Of a stretch of 64,000 bases of DNA, positions 16,920 through 26,891 are shown piece after piece. Made by a program: the position numbers and the translations under genes. The DNA lies in NCBI RefSeq assembly GCF_910593845.1, contig NZ_CAJVAS010000006.1:124001-188000 (forward strand). Direction: 5' to 3'. Position 1 is the first letter of the stretch; every line of letters starts with the position of its first letter. The notes under the pieces are model-generated. The model was not told the origin of the DNA and made no database searches. It saw only the letters and a program-made list of their open reading frames with translations. This DNA comes from Paenibacillus solanacearum (lineage in GTDB: Bacteria > Bacillota > Bacilli > Paenibacillales > NBRC-103111).

Positions 16920-18431
16920 ATGCGGATTACGAATTTGCTCCACTTTTCCGAGTATCACCGTTTTTACGTCGGACGGGATTTTGCGCTGAGCGCGATGGAT
17001 TACAAAATGCTCAGCAGCGTATACCAGCCGATGATCGGCGCGTATGCGATCGCCATCTTTCATACGTTGTTCCAGCAGCTGCCGGCGGACAAGGTCGGGT
17101 ATTCCGCGGTCGAGCAGCAGCGCAAGCTGTTTTTGGCGCTGGAGCTTGAAACCGGCGAGCGCGGACGCAATCTGTTCATCGAGCAGACGTCCCGGCTGGA
17201 AGCGGTCGGCTTGCTGAAGACGACGCGGCGGTTTGCCGAAGCGTCGGAGGATTATGTCTATGAATATACGCTGTATGCGCCGCTGTCGCCTGTCGAGTTT
17301 TTCAAAAACCAGCATTTGACGCTGCTGCTGCGGGATAAGGTCGGCAAATATGCCGTATTCGCGCTTCGCGACGAGCTGGTGCAGAATGCTTCGGAGAATT
17401 TGGAAGACGCCAATAGCGAGAATTTATCGGTGCCGTTCTACGAGCTGTTCCGGCTGAATACGCAGGTGATCGATTACGAGCTGGAACGGGCGTTTTTCGA
17501 ATCGGCCGTGACGAAGCCCGCAGGGGAAACGAAGCCGGACGTGACGAACAAGGGCTTTCAGTACGCCGACATTATTATGCATTTCCCAAGGGAATCGCTG
17601 AACCGCGAGTACGTCGAACGGCTGAAGTACGAGCCTGAGCAGATGGCGACGATTAATTTTGTAGCGAAAAAATATAATCTGTATCTCACCGACGTGTGCC
17701 GGCTTCTCGACGAGGACGGCGTGTTCAACGAAGAAGGCCGAATCGCGCTGGAGCTGCTGCAGCATAAGGCGAACCAAGTGTTTCGCCAGGACAAGAAGCG
17801 GTCCGACGAACGCACGCGGCTGCTGGCCAAGCTTGCCGAGCAGGGCGTCGTAAGCGACGAATCGGTCACGCCGGGCGCCGTGAAGGACAAGGTTGTCGAG
17901 ATGGAGTTTTACCTCGAGGTGCCGGATTTGTTCCAGGGCGAATGCAATCAGCATCAATACAATTACATTTTGCGGAACGAGCCGTATACGTATTTGCTGG
18001 AAAAGATTTTTTCCAAAGGCTCGGTGCCGGACGGATTGCTGGATACGCTGGCGAAGGTCGACCTGAACTACGGCTTGAAGGAAGAAGTTATCAACGTCCT
18101 GATCCATTTTATTTATACGAACAAGCGGTCATGGTCGAAAACGTCGATCGAATTCAGCGTGACGGACATGCTCGGCAAGCAGGTTGGCTCGTTCGAGCAG
18201 GCCGTAGCCTACATTCGCGAGCAGATGTCGTACCAGGAGAAGAAAGCTTCGCGAGGCGCGCAGCCAAGCGCGGCCGGTTACAGCAACAAGCCGGGCAACC
18301 GCGGAGGCGCGCGCGGACGGCAGAAGCCGGTCATTCCGGCCGTGCAGGATGCGCCTGCCGCCAAGCAGCGGACGGCTGCGGAACGGGAAGCGCTGCGCAA
18401 AAAAGCGCAGCAGCTCGACGGCAAAATATAA
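16920..18431 (+). CDS. dnaB: Replication initiation and membrane attachment protein DnaB
   Basis: 503 residues. Bacillus-type DnaB, a primosome protein that with DnaD and DnaI loads the DnaC helicase. The N-terminal part (AMDYKMLSSVYQPMIGAYA) and the C-terminal DnaB/DnaD region (about 320-440, with YEPEQMATINFVAKKY and VLIHFIYTNKR) are recognisable; the tail is Gly/Arg/Pro-rich and basic, followed by an Arg/Lys/Ala helix. ATG 16920 has GGATGGAG upstream; the frame is open further, but a -10-like TGTGGTAAAAT lies at 16863-16873. dnaI follows 46 bp later. Confidence 0.9.
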   Translation: MRITNLLHFSEYHRFYVGRDFALSAMDYKMLSSVYQPMIGAYAIAIFHTLFQQLPADKVGYSAVEQQRKLFLALELETGERGRNLFIEQTSRLEAVGLLKTTRRFAEASEDYVYEYTLYAPLSPVEFFKNQHLTLLLRDKVGKYAVFALRDELVQNASENLEDANSENLSVPFYELFRLNTQVIDYELERAFFESAVTKPAGETKPDVTNKGFQYADIIMHFPRESLNREYVERLKYEPEQMATINFVAKKYNLYLTDVCRLLDEDGVFNEEGRIALELLQHKANQVFRQDKKRSDERTRLLAKLAEQGVVSDESVTPGAVKDKVVEMEFYLEVPDLFQGECNQHQYNYILRNEPYTYLLEKIFSKGSVPDGLLDTLAKVDLNYGLKEEVINVLIHFIYTNKRSWSKTSIEFSVTDMLGKQVGSFEQAVAYIREQMSYQEKKASRGAQPSAAGYSNKPGNRGGARGRQKPVIPAVQDAPAAKQRTAAEREALRKKAQQLDGKI

Positions 18432-18477
18432 CGGCATGAGCCGTTCGTTAGCATCATGAGGTAAGGAGGGGACGCTT

Positions 18478-19431
18478 ATGGAATCGTTAGGAGAGCTGCT
18501 GCGCGGCGGGATGCAGGGCCGGAAGCTGCTGAAGCAGGCGGAGGAGAAGCTGCAGCAGGTCGCTTCCCATCCGCTCGTTACGAAGCTGCGTGCGAAGCAC
18601 CCGGAGCTTGACCACGAGACGATGAAGCTGAACTTGAACAAGCTGCACCAATATGTGACGGAGTACGGCAACTGCACGCAGTGCCCTGGACTCGACCGCT
18701 GCCCGAACGATCTGGAAGGGCATTACACGCTTCTTTCCGTGGAGCGGGGAGATGACCGAACGCGGGTGTTCGACCAGAAGGTCGCCTGCAAAAAGTTTTT
18801 GGCTAAATCGACCCAGGATGCCGTGCGCAGCCGGATTCGCAGCTTCTACGTCGACGAACGGGCGCTGTCGCAAGGCTATTCGTCTCTTGAAATATTGGAC
18901 AAGGACCCGGAGCGGGAAGAAGCTGTCGGGCAAGTGATCGACTATATATTCAAAATGCGCGAGGATGGGCTGCAGAAGAACGGGCTTTACTTGGCAGGCC
19001 AACTCGGAACGGGCAAGACGTTCCTGATGTGCTACATGCTGTACGAGCTGGCGAAGGACGGCTACACGGGAGCGATCGTGTACATGCCCGATTTTGCCGA
19101 GGATTTGAAATCGATGTTCGACGATCCGCTCAAGATGAAGGAAACGATCGACATACTGAAAGATACGGATCTGCTTGTATTCGACGATATCGGGGCGGAA
19201 AATTTGAGCCCGTGGCTGCGCGATCATGTGATGGGCGCGATTCTGAACTACCGGATGAACCGGAAGCCGACCTTCTTCACCTCCAACCACGATCTTGACG
19301 CGCTGGAGAAGCACTTCAGCTTTACGAGCAAGGACGGCGACGAGGAGTTTAAAGGGCGGCGCATCATGGACCGGATTCGGCCGTTTGTCGAGCTGGTGAA
19401 GGTGAACGGGCACAACAAGCGCGGCAAGTAG
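18478..19431 (+). CDS. dnaI: Primosomal helicase loader DnaI
   Basis: 317 residues. AAA+ ATPase that delivers the replicative helicase to DNA. N-terminal helicase-interaction domain contains cysteines C63, C66 and C72 (CTQCPGLDRC) plus C103 typical of the zinc-binding region; Walker A GQLGTGKT (Lys180), Walker B LLVFDDIGAE, and sensor TFFTSNHDLD. ATG 18478 preceded by AAGGAGGGG. Operon partner of dnaB. Confidence 0.95.
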   Translation: MESLGELLRGGMQGRKLLKQAEEKLQQVASHPLVTKLRAKHPELDHETMKLNLNKLHQYVTEYGNCTQCPGLDRCPNDLEGHYTLLSVERGDDRTRVFDQKVACKKFLAKSTQDAVRSRIRSFYVDERALSQGYSSLEILDKDPEREEAVGQVIDYIFKMREDGLQKNGLYLAGQLGTGKTFLMCYMLYELAKDGYTGAIVYMPDFAEDLKSMFDDPLKMKETIDILKDTDLLVFDDIGAENLSPWLRDHVMGAILNYRMNRKPTFFTSNHDLDALEKHFSFTSKDGDEEFKGRRIMDRIRPFVELVKVNGHNKRGK

Positions 19432-19548
19432 CAGACGGTCGGCAGTTTGTTGCGATGCCGTCACTGCCGGTCTGGAAGTCCCGATGACTGACGGGCTACC
19501 TCTAAGCCGATGCGCGCAAAATAACTCCGGATCGGAGTCTGTGAACAT

Positions 19549-19587
19549 TAAAAAAAGCCTTATCCGAGAAGGTCGGATAAGGCTTTC
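19549..19587 (-). terminator. yqzM terminator
   Basis: AAAGCCTTATCCGA / TCGGATAAGGCTTT stem, T6 on the minus strand. Also placed to stop read-through from dnaI. Confidence 0.8.
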
Positions 19588-19597
19588 TTCACAATCG

Positions 19598-19744
19598 TTA
19601 TCTCATCGCAATCGTAATGATCGTGGCCACGATGGCAATCACGAACAACACCGCAAAAAAGACGCCGAAGCCCATGGCAACGTCCATTAAGTCGTCGCGC
19701 TGTTCTTCATATACGTGAAGCTCCGGATGTTTGGAATCGGTCAT
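19598..19744 (-). CDS. yqzM: YqzM-family small membrane protein
   Basis: 48 residues. Acidic, soluble start (ELHVYEEQRDDLMD) followed by one membrane helix (VAMGFGVFFAVLFVIAIVATII). The junction RDDLMDVAMGFGVFF matches the YqzM family pattern. ATG 19744 has AAGGAGGAAC upstream. Function unknown; family members are widespread in Bacillaceae and Paenibacillaceae. Confidence 0.85.
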   Translation of the reverse strand: MTDSKHPELHVYEEQRDDLMDVAMGFGVFFAVLFVIAIVATIITIAMR

Positions 19745-19858
19745 CGGAATAGTTCCTCCTTAAGTCGTGCCAGTTCATCTTATTATGATTAGTATACCCA
19801 ACTTGCCGAACAATTGTAAAGGACGGGAAAAGTGACAATTGTGCAAACTTTGGCGCGG

Positions 19859-19886
19859 TTGAAAAAGGACTTCAGTGTGGTATACT
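19859..19886 (+). promoter_or_regulatory. Sigma-A promoter of trxA
   Basis: TTGAAA (19859-19864), 16 bp spacer, TATACT (19881-19886), 45 bp before the start codon. Confidence 0.75.
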
Positions 19887-19931
19887 TTACATGTTGATTT
19901 TTATTATTCGTCAAAAAAGGAGATATGAATC

Positions 19932-20249
19932 ATGGCTATCGTAAACGTAACTGACCAATCCTTCTCGAATGAAGTGGAAGGCTCTGGTACGGTTCTTGTA
20001 GATTTCTGGGCACCTTGGTGCGGTCCTTGCAAAATGATCGCTCCGGTACTGGAAGAGCTTGATAAAGAAGTAGGCGACAATGTAAAAATCGCAAAAGTGA
20101 ACGTGGACGACAATCCGGAGTCCGCTTCCCGCTTCGGCGTAATGAGCATCCCGACGCTGATCGTGTTCAAAGACGGCCAGCCGGTGGATAAAGTCGTAGG
20201 CTTCCAGTCCAAGGACGCGCTCAAAAACGTAATCGGCCGCCATCAATAA
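19932..20249 (+). CDS. trxA: Thioredoxin TrxA
   Basis: 105 residues, the general cytosolic protein disulfide reductant. Active site WAPWCGPCKM, cis-proline motif MSIPTLIVFKDG, buried Asp in VDFWA. AAAGGAGAT upstream of ATG 19932. Own promoter and own terminator, so monocistronic. Confidence 0.97.
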   Translation: MAIVNVTDQSFSNEVEGSGTVLVDFWAPWCGPCKMIAPVLEELDKEVGDNVKIAKVNVDDNPESASRFGVMSIPTLIVFKDGQPVDKVVGFQSKDALKNVIGRHQ

Positions 20250-20319
20250 GGAATCACGGTTGCAAATCTGTTGACAACCGGCATTGCTGCACGCATGCAA
20301 CGGTTGCAAATGGCAGATG

Positions 20320-20363
20320 AGAAAAAGCTCTTTTTCTGGTATTCTGGAAAAAGAGCTTTTTTT
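20320..20363 (+). terminator. trxA terminator
   Basis: AAAAAGCTCTTTTTC / GAAAAAGAGCTTTTT, 15 bp stem then T run. It lies only 26 bp before the uvrC start, so uvrC must start from read-through or a promoter overlapping this hairpin. Confidence 0.85.
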
Positions 20364-20388
20364 GTTGCGGAGAAAGGGGAGAAGCCGC

Positions 20389-22512
20389 ATGTCTGTTATT
20401 GAAGGGGACCGCGAACGGAAGAAACGACTGGATGCGATCAAGACGAAGCTGTCGCTTGTGCCGGAGCAGCCGGGCTGCTATTTAATGAAAAACCGGGAAG
20501 GAACGATCATTTACGTCGGCAAAGCCAAGGTGCTGCGCAATCGGCTGCGCTCGTATTTTACGGGGAGCCATACGGCGAAGACGCAGCATTTGGTCAGCGA
20601 GATCGTTGATTTTGAATATATCGTTACGGCGAGCAACGTCGAAGCGCTCATCTTGGAATGTAATCTGATCAAGAAGCATCATCCGCGCTATAACGTGCTG
20701 CTGAAGGACGACAAGTCGTTCCCTTACATTAAAATCACGAATGAAGCGCATCCGCGGCTGGAAGTGACCCGCCGGGTGTATAAGGATAAAGCGAAATATT
20801 TTGGCCCGTACCCGAACGCCTTCGCTGCGCAGCAGACGAAGAAGCTGCTCGACCGGCTGTACCCGCTGCGCAAATGCAAGACGCTGCCGGACCGCGTCTG
20901 TCTTTATTATCATTTGGGCCAATGCGTCGCCCCATGCGAATACGAAGTGGAGCGGGAGACGTACGATAAAATGGTGCAGGAGATCAGCCGGTTCCTGAAC
21001 GGCGGTCACGACGAGATCAAGCAGGATCTGACGCGAAAAATGCAGGAGGCGGCAGAGGAGCTGAACTTCGAGCGTGCCAAAGAATTTCGCGATCAAATCG
21101 TCCATATCGACGCCGTCATGGAAAAGCAAAAAATCAATACGGCCGATATCGTCGACCGTGACGTATTCGGCTTTGCTGTCGAAAAAGGGTGGATGTGCGT
21201 GCAAATTTTGTACATGCGCCAAGGCAAGCTGATCGAACGCAAAGCGACGATGTTCCCGTATTACGGCGAAGCGTACGACGACTTCCTGACGTTCGTCACG
21301 CAGTATTACAGCGATAATCCGGCGCTGCCGAAAGAGATTTTCATGCCCGCGGAAGAGGCGGAGGCAGCGGCCGCGCCCGTATCCGGCGCGAATCAGGCCG
21401 GAAGCCTCGCGGATCACGCGGCAGCTGACGAGAGTAAGGCTGAGTCATCCGTAAACGGCACTGCCATTGCCGACGGAACGGATGCAGCGGCGGTGGAGAG
21501 CGAGGCGATCGCAGCTGCTGCGCTTGCGGCCGATCCGGCGCCGGCGGCATCGGCGGATGAGGAAGCCGCCAAGCCGTTCGAGGCGAAGACGGACGTTAAG
21601 GAAGCGCTCGAGAGCTGGCTGAAGGTGAAAGTGCATTTCCCGCGCCGTGGCCTGAAAAAAAATATGGTCGAGATGGCGTGCGACAATGCCAATGTCGCAC
21701 TGGAGGAGAAGTTCCGCCTCATCGAGCGGGATGAGGAGCGGACGGTGCGCGCCGTGGAAAACCTCGGCGAATGGCTGGGGATCGGCGCCGTGCACCGGAT
21801 CGAGGCGTTCGATAACTCCAACATTCAGGGCTCGTCCCCGGTATCGGCTATGGTCGTATTTACGGACGGCAAGCCGGACCGCAAGGAATACCGCAAATAC
21901 AAAATTCGTACGGTCAAAGGGCCGGACGACTACGAAACGATGCGCGAGGTCGTTCGCCGCAGATATGAGCGTGTCTTAAAGGAAGAGCTGCCGATGCCCG
22001 ATCTGGTCGTCATCGACGGGGGGCGCGGCCAAATTTCCGCTGCGGTCGACGTGCTCGAGAACGAGCTTGGACTGTACATTCCTGTGTGCGGCCTGGTGAA
22101 GGATGCGAAGCATAAGACGGCGCAGCTGATGATCGGCGATCCGGCCGAAGTCGTGCCGATTCCGCGCGACAGCCAGGAGTTTTATTTGCTGCAGCGCATC
22201 CAGGAGGAAGTTCACCGCTTCGCGATCACGTTCCACCGAGAGACGCGCGGCAAATCGATGACCGTATCGATGCTCGATTCAATTCCCGGCATCGGGGAGA
22301 AGCGACGCAAGGCGCTGCTGAAGCATTTCGGCTCGCTCAAGAAAATAAAGGAGGCCGCCGTCGAAGACTTCAAGCCGCTCGGCATCGGCGAGAAGCTGGC
22401 GGCGCAAATATTGCAGGCGCTAACGTCCCCGAACCCGGATCAGCCGGGCGACGAGCCGGACTCATCGGACGACGGGGCGGATTCGCAAACCGCAGAAGGC
22501 CTCGAAATGTAA
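20389..22512 (+). CDS. uvrC: Excinuclease ABC subunit C, with Ala-rich insert
   Basis: 707 residues; usual length about 590-620. Makes both incisions in nucleotide excision repair. GIY-YIG nuclease domain at 20-100 ([16 protein letters not shown]), UVR motif about 208-243 ([13 protein letters not shown]), RNase H-like 3' endonuclease domain about 440-560 ([19 protein letters not shown]), C-terminal helix-hairpin-helix pair ([31 protein letters not shown]). Between the UVR motif and the RNase H-like domain, residues about 320-400 are a low-complexity Ala/Asp/Glu/Ser insert. ATG 20389 has GAAAGGGGAG upstream. Confidence 0.95.
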   Translation: MSVIEGDRERKKRLDAIKTKLSLVPEQPGCYLMKNREGTIIYVGKAKVLRNRLRSYFTGSHTAKTQHLVSEIVDFEYIVTASNVEALILECNLIKKHHPRYNVLLKDDKSFPYIKITNEAHPRLEVTRRVYKDKAKYFGPYPNAFAAQQTKKLLDRLYPLRKCKTLPDRVCLYYHLGQCVAPCEYEVERETYDKMVQEISRFLNGGHDEIKQDLTRKMQEAAEELNFERAKEFRDQIVHIDAVMEKQKINTADIVDRDVFGFAVEKGWMCVQILYMRQGKLIERKATMFPYYGEAYDDFLTFVTQYYSDNPALPKEIFMPAEEAEAAAAPVSGANQAGSLADHAAADESKAESSVNGTAIADGTDAAAVESEAIAAAALAADPAPAASADEEAAKPFEAKTDVKEALESWLKVKVHFPRRGLKKNMVEMACDNANVALEEKFRLIERDEERTVRAVENLGEWLGIGAVHRIEAFDNSNIQGSSPVSAMVVFTDGKPDRKEYRKYKIRTVKGPDDYETMREVVRRRYERVLKEELPMPDLVVIDGGRGQISAAVDVLENELGLYIPVCGLVKDAKHKTAQLMIGDPAEVVPIPRDSQEFYLLQRIQEEVHRFAITFHRETRGKSMTVSMLDSIPGIGEKRRKALLKHFGSLKKIKEAAVEDFKPLGIGEKLAAQILQALTSPNPDQPGDEPDSSDDGADSQTAEGLEM

Positions 22513-22549
22513 AGCGGGATACCCGCGTTGAACACGCCATATCGAATGA

Positions 22550-22601
22550 AAAAAGACGTTTCTATCCCCGCTTGAACGGCGGCGCTGGAAACGTCTTTTT
22601 A
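22550..22601. terminator. Bidirectional terminator between uvrC and CPBP gene
   Basis: AAAAGACGTTTC / GAAACGTCTTTTT arms around a 26-base loop, A and T runs flank both sides; the genes converge here. Confidence 0.75.
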
Positions 22602-22626
22602 TGCTGAACCTTATTATGCACAAGGG

Positions 22627-24252
22627 TTAGCGCGGAAACGGGCGGATACGGCCGCCGTCGGCATATGTACGGTGCAGCCATGAAAGCAGCCAGCCGGCCA
22701 GCGCAGGAACAACCAGATAAACGATGCCGAGCAGCGCCTGCAGCGGCTCGCCCATATACAGGAGCGACAGCCCCATCAATATGCTGTCCATGGCGGCATG
22801 GGCAAAGACGACGGTGAGGAAGCCGAAGCGCAGAAAAGCCCAGCCGAAGATTAAGCCGATGACGGTCACTTCCACAAGCCGAGTGTATACCGGATAAATC
22901 GGATACTGCGTATGGCTCGCCGCCCAAATCAAGCTGGGCAGCAGCACGGCAAGGAACCGGTTGCGCGTCAGCTTCAGGAATAGCGCAATGCCGAACAGCC
23001 GGTACACCGCTTCCTCCGAAATCGCCGCCGCCCACGCCATCAGCGGGAAGAGCGCCGGATATACCATGTTGTAGACGGAATCGGCCGGATCGCTGATGGC
23101 CCAGACATCGAATGCTTCTCCGGCGGTAAACAGCATGACCTGCTGCAATCCGAGCAAAAACAAACAAAGCAGGTAGCCGCGAATCATGGCGGTGCGGACA
23201 TGATCGCCGAACACGTGATCCTTCCAGGTGGACCAGGCGATCCAGCCGTGGTCATGCCACATATGCCGGCCGGCCAGCAGCGTGAAATAGGTCGATACGC
23301 CCATCAACACGACGAACACGTTGACAAACCACAAATAAAAGAGCGCGCCTGCTTCCGTCGGCCCGCTGCCGTGGGTTGTCCGGAACGCAGGCATCATATT
23401 GAAATTGTTGATGAGATATACCGCGAGAAAAACGAGCGTTAGCAGGAGACCTTTGGCAAACCCGATTTCTTTGCGGCAGCGAATGACGATCCAGATCGCG
23501 ACAATCGTCATCAGGAACGAGATCAGCATGCTGATGCGGGTCATGAGCGCGGATTTGGCATCTTGGGCGTTTTTCCATTCGCCGTACGAGCCGGGAATGG
23601 AGAAGGCGGGACGAAATGCCGTGGTCTGACCGTTCTCGGCTTTCATGACGAGTACGAGCTTCGCTTCACCGATCGAATCCGTCCGGCTATGAAACGTATA
23701 CGTTCCGTTGGCGGCGCTGTCCGGCTCCATGGTGAAGTCCGCCGGTTTATAGCCCATGTCGGTGATCGTTTGTCCCAGCAGCTGGTTCAAGTTCGTTTCA
23801 GCCGAACTGACGCGGTTTGTTTTTGCCCCAGCGGGCTTGTTGCGCTCGAAGCCGATGACCGCGAGCGTGTTATAATGGACCGCAATAAAATAATTGACGC
23901 CTGTTGCGCGGTCGTTGATTTCGACCTCGTAATAATCGAGCGGAAACCGTGTGCCGTATTTTTTTACATAATCGTCGTATAAATGCTCTTTTTGCAAGTA
24001 GCCGCTTCGGGTCGTGTACGATTGATAGAGCGTGCTTGTCTCGACGTCGCTTGACAGCTGGAACCGGTTCTGCGCGAACTTGAGCGCAGCATCCGCCGCC
24101 TGTTGTTTCGTCACGGAGGGCTTGTCAATGTTATTCTCATCCAGCCGGTCGGCTCCCTCCATGAACGGAGCGATGAACAACACGCCCATATACATGATCA
24201 AACCGAGGACGGCGAGCAGCAGCAGCGGGGGTTCGGACCGTTTTCTCTGCAT
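22627..24252 (-). CDS. CPBP family intramembrane metalloprotease
   Basis: 541 residues. One N-terminal membrane helix, an extracytoplasmic domain of about 200 residues (35-235), then seven or eight membrane helices. The C-terminal Abi/CPBP domain shows EEAVYR (motif 1), SLIWAASHTQYP (motif 2, F/W-x3-H) and VVFAHAAMD (motif 3), the putative metal ligands of type II CAAX-type proteases. Substrate unknown. ATG 24252 is preferred to 24270 because AAGGAG lies 6 nt before it. Confidence 0.85.
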   Translation of the reverse strand: MQRKRSEPPLLLLAVLGLIMYMGVLFIAPFMEGADRLDENNIDKPSVTKQQAADAALKFAQNRFQLSSDVETSTLYQSYTTRSGYLQKEHLYDDYVKKYGTRFPLDYYEVEINDRATGVNYFIAVHYNTLAVIGFERNKPAGAKTNRVSSAETNLNQLLGQTITDMGYKPADFTMEPDSAANGTYTFHSRTDSIGEAKLVLVMKAENGQTTAFRPAFSIPGSYGEWKNAQDAKSALMTRISMLISFLMTIVAIWIVIRCRKEIGFAKGLLLTLVFLAVYLINNFNMMPAFRTTHGSGPTEAGALFYLWFVNVFVVLMGVSTYFTLLAGRHMWHDHGWIAWSTWKDHVFGDHVRTAMIRGYLLCLFLLGLQQVMLFTAGEAFDVWAISDPADSVYNMVYPALFPLMAWAAAISEEAVYRLFGIALFLKLTRNRFLAVLLPSLIWAASHTQYPIYPVYTRLVEVTVIGLIFGWAFLRFGFLTVVFAHAAMDSILMGLSLLYMGEPLQALLGIVYLVVPALAGWLLSWLHRTYADGGRIRPFPR

Positions 24253-24486
24253 AGGTTGCTCCTTCTCCATTGTTATTGAATTATTTCATTATATTCATTA
24301 AACGTAGCATACATGCGCTGCGGAATTCCAATGATTTCGCGAGCGCGGCGCGGATAATCGAAGCAAAGCGGAGTGCCGCATCCAGTGGAACGCTTACATT
24401 TCGGTAATATTCGCGTAATCCTCTGCATTTCCGATTTTTAAGACTTTGTACTTCACGATAAACACGATTATAATTCATATCAATTG
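24253..24486. other. Intergenic region before the c-di-AMP riboswitch
   Basis: Carries the divergent promoters for the CPBP gene and the ktrBA leader; TATAAT at about 24469-24474 could be the -10 of the riboswitch transcript. Nothing else recognised. Confidence 0.4.
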
Positions 24487-24702
24487 AATAAAGCCGAATT
24501 TCTTAACGAAAACGGGGGAACCATGAGTTTAGGGGTGAATTCAGCGCAGCCGCAGCCGGCCGCTGATAGGGTGACTGTACATCCGAATCCGTCAGCTAAC
24601 CTCGTAGGCTTGCGTTGCGATCGGGCGGTGTGCACGCCGCTGACGTCGCGACTTTTACAGGAACCTGACAAGACGACATTGGGTTTCCAGTGTCTTTTTT
24701 TA
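24487..24702 (+). promoter_or_regulatory. Cyclic di-AMP riboswitch (ydaO-yuaA type) with terminator
   Basis: Conserved blocks of the ydaO motif in order: GCCGAATTTCTTAACG, ACGGGGGAACC (24512-24522), GGGGTGAAT (24532-24540), GATAGGGTGACT (24565-24576), CCGAATCCGTCAGCTAACCT (24583-24602) and CGTAGGC. Downstream, GACATTGG-gttt-CCAGTGTC then seven T (24675-24702) is the expression platform. In this class c-di-AMP binding favours termination, so potassium uptake is switched off when the second messenger is high. The 79-codon frame across it is not a gene. Confidence 0.95.
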
Positions 24703-24731
24703 TTGCCTGAAATTCAACATTGAGGTGCAAC

Positions 24732-26084
24732 ATGAGCGCTCCGGCCAAAAAAATCGAGCTAACGCCTCCGCAAATACTGGTGATCGGGTTTGCGGCTATC
24801 ATTTTGACGGGAGCGGTGCTGCTGATGCTGCCCGTCGCATCGGCGAACGGGACACCGCTGCGGTTTCTCGATGCGCTCTTCACGGCGACGTCGGCGACTT
24901 GCGTAACCGGTCTGGTCGTTGTGGATACCGGCACTTATTTCTCTACGTTCGGGCAGATCGTCATCATCTTATTGATTCAAATAGGCGGCCTCGGGTTCAT
25001 GACGATGTCGACGGTGTTCGCCTTTATGCTCAAGAAGCGTATTTCGCTCAAGGAGCGGCTTATTTTGCAGGAAGCGATGAATCAGGGGAGCATGGAGGGC
25101 ATCGTCCGTTTGATCCGGAAAGTTATCCGCTACTCTTTGACGATTGAGTTTATCGCCGCCGTCATCTTTTCGATTCGCTGGTCGATCGATTTGGGTCCGG
25201 CTAGGGGCATCTATTACGGTATCTTTCATGCGATTTCTTTTTTCAACAATGCCGGGTTCGATTTATTCGGTTCCGTAACCGGTCCGTTCAGCAGCCTGAC
25301 GCATTACGCCGATGATGTGATTGTGAATTTCGTCGCGATGGCTTTAATCGTGCTCGGCGGCATCGGCTTTGTCGTCATCTCGGATTTGCTCGAGTTCAAG
25401 CGGAACAAGCGGCTGTCGCTCCATTCCAAGGTGGTATTGAGCGCAACGGGCACGCTGATTCTCGTCGGGGCGATCGTGATCTTCGTCTTCGAGTTTTCCA
25501 ATACGAAAACGGTCGGCTCACTGAGCTGGTACGGCAAGCTGCTCGCCTCGTTCACGCAATCGGTTTCGCCGCGGACGGCCGGGATCAACACGGTTGACCT
25601 TGCGAGCCTGCGCCAGGCAACGCAGTTCTTTATCATTATATTAATGTTTATCGGCGCTTCGCCGGGCTCCACCGGGGGCGGGATCAAGACGACGACCTTC
25701 ACGACGCTGATCGGCGCGATGATCGCTATGATCCGCGGTAAGGAAGATATCGTATTTTTCCACCAGCGGCTCGGCAAGGACCGCATCCTGAAGGCGATTA
25801 CGCTGACGATGATTGCGCTGTTCCTCGTCATTACGGTGACGATGCTGCTGTCGACGACGGAGAGTCACTCGTTTCTGGTTATTTTGTTCGAGGTGACGTC
25901 CGCTTTCGGCACCGTCGGCTTGTCGCTCGGTCTGACGCCGGATTTGACCGATTTCGGCAAAGTGTTGATCGCGCTTACGATGTTTGCCGGCCGTCTCGGC
26001 CCGCTGACGCTGGCTTATGCGCTCGGTCCAAAAACGGAAAAGGAATTATATAGGTATCCCGAGGGGAAAATTACGATTGGATAG
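24732..26084 (+). CDS. ktrB: Potassium uptake channel subunit KtrB
   Basis: 450 residues. Four repeated M1-P-M2 membrane units; selectivity-filter glycines in ATCVTGLV, FNNAGFD, PRTAGINT and GTVGLSLG. Forms a dimeric Na+-coupled K+ channel gated by KtrA. ATG 24732 has TGAGGTG upstream. Under the c-di-AMP riboswitch; ktrA starts 15 bp after its stop. The order B-A differs from ktrA-ktrB in B. subtilis. Confidence 0.95.
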   Translation: MSAPAKKIELTPPQILVIGFAAIILTGAVLLMLPVASANGTPLRFLDALFTATSATCVTGLVVVDTGTYFSTFGQIVIILLIQIGGLGFMTMSTVFAFMLKKRISLKERLILQEAMNQGSMEGIVRLIRKVIRYSLTIEFIAAVIFSIRWSIDLGPARGIYYGIFHAISFFNNAGFDLFGSVTGPFSSLTHYADDVIVNFVAMALIVLGGIGFVVISDLLEFKRNKRLSLHSKVVLSATGTLILVGAIVIFVFEFSNTKTVGSLSWYGKLLASFTQSVSPRTAGINTVDLASLRQATQFFIIILMFIGASPGSTGGGIKTTTFTTLIGAMIAMIRGKEDIVFFHQRLGKDRILKAITLTMIALFLVITVTMLLSTTESHSFLVILFEVTSAFGTVGLSLGLTPDLTDFGKVLIALTMFAGRLGPLTLAYALGPKTEKELYRYPEGKITIG

Positions 26085-26099
26085 GGGAAAAGAGAAATC

Positions 26100-26765
26100 A
26101 TGAAACGTGGTCAGTACGCGGTCATCGGATTGGGAAGATTCGGATCAAGCCTGGCGAAGGAGCTTGTCGATCTCGGGTATGAGGTGCTCGGCATCGACCG
26201 GGACGAGGAAGCCGTAGACGAGATGAGCGATCAGCTCACGCATGCGGTCGTGGCTGATGCCACCGATGAAGAGGTGATCCGGTCGCTGGGCATCCGCAAT
26301 TTCGATTGCGCCGTCGTCGCCATCGGGGACGACATGCAGGCGAGCATTTTGACGGCGATCCTGCTCAAGGACATCGGCGTCAAAACGGTCGTGGCGAAGG
26401 CGCTGTCCGAACTGCACGGCAAAGTGCTGACGAAGGTAGGCGTCGACCGCGTCATTTACCCGGAGAGAGATATGGGCATCCGCGTAGCGCACCAGCTCGT
26501 ATCGCCCAACCTGCTTGATATTATCGAGCTGTCGAGCGAATACTCCATCGCGGAAATTGCTGTTCCGAAGCGGATGTCGGGCCGCACGCTGGAGGATTTG
26601 AACCCGAGGGCGCGGTACGGCTGCAGCGTTGTCGCCATCAACAAGAAAACCGGGATCGTCATTGCGCCGACCGCCCACGACGTCGTCGAAGAGAAGGATG
26701 TCATGGTCATTATCGGGACGAATGAGCAAATCGAATCGTTCGAGCATGAGGTAAACCGTCGCTAG
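26100..26765 (+). CDS. ktrA: Potassium uptake regulatory subunit KtrA (RCK)
   Basis: 221 residues. RCK_N Rossmann domain (GLGRFGSSLAKEL, then acidic IDRDEE binding the ribose) at 1-135 and RCK_C at 140-221. Forms an octameric ring binding ATP/ADP, and c-di-AMP through RCK_C in characterised relatives, to gate KtrB. Start ATG 26100 with GGGGAAAAGAG upstream. Translated just after ktrB. Confidence 0.95.
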   Translation: MKRGQYAVIGLGRFGSSLAKELVDLGYEVLGIDRDEEAVDEMSDQLTHAVVADATDEEVIRSLGIRNFDCAVVAIGDDMQASILTAILLKDIGVKTVVAKALSELHGKVLTKVGVDRVIYPERDMGIRVAHQLVSPNLLDIIELSSEYSIAEIAVPKRMSGRTLEDLNPRARYGCSVVAINKKTGIVIAPTAHDVVEEKDVMVIIGTNEQIESFEHEVNRR

Positions 26766-26891
26766 ACGGCTTATTGGCGCGTCAGTCGGGCTACCATGGC
26801 GAGAACGCGCACGGTAGGGTGGTCTGACGTGCTGGAACGGAACGTTCAGAATATAAGGGCATAAGCTTTTCGAGCATTGGAGGAAACATTC

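Noticed and set aside
24484..24723. 79-codon open frame upstream of ktrB
   Set aside because: It runs across the conserved blocks of the c-di-AMP riboswitch and its terminator; the sequence constraint is RNA, not protein.
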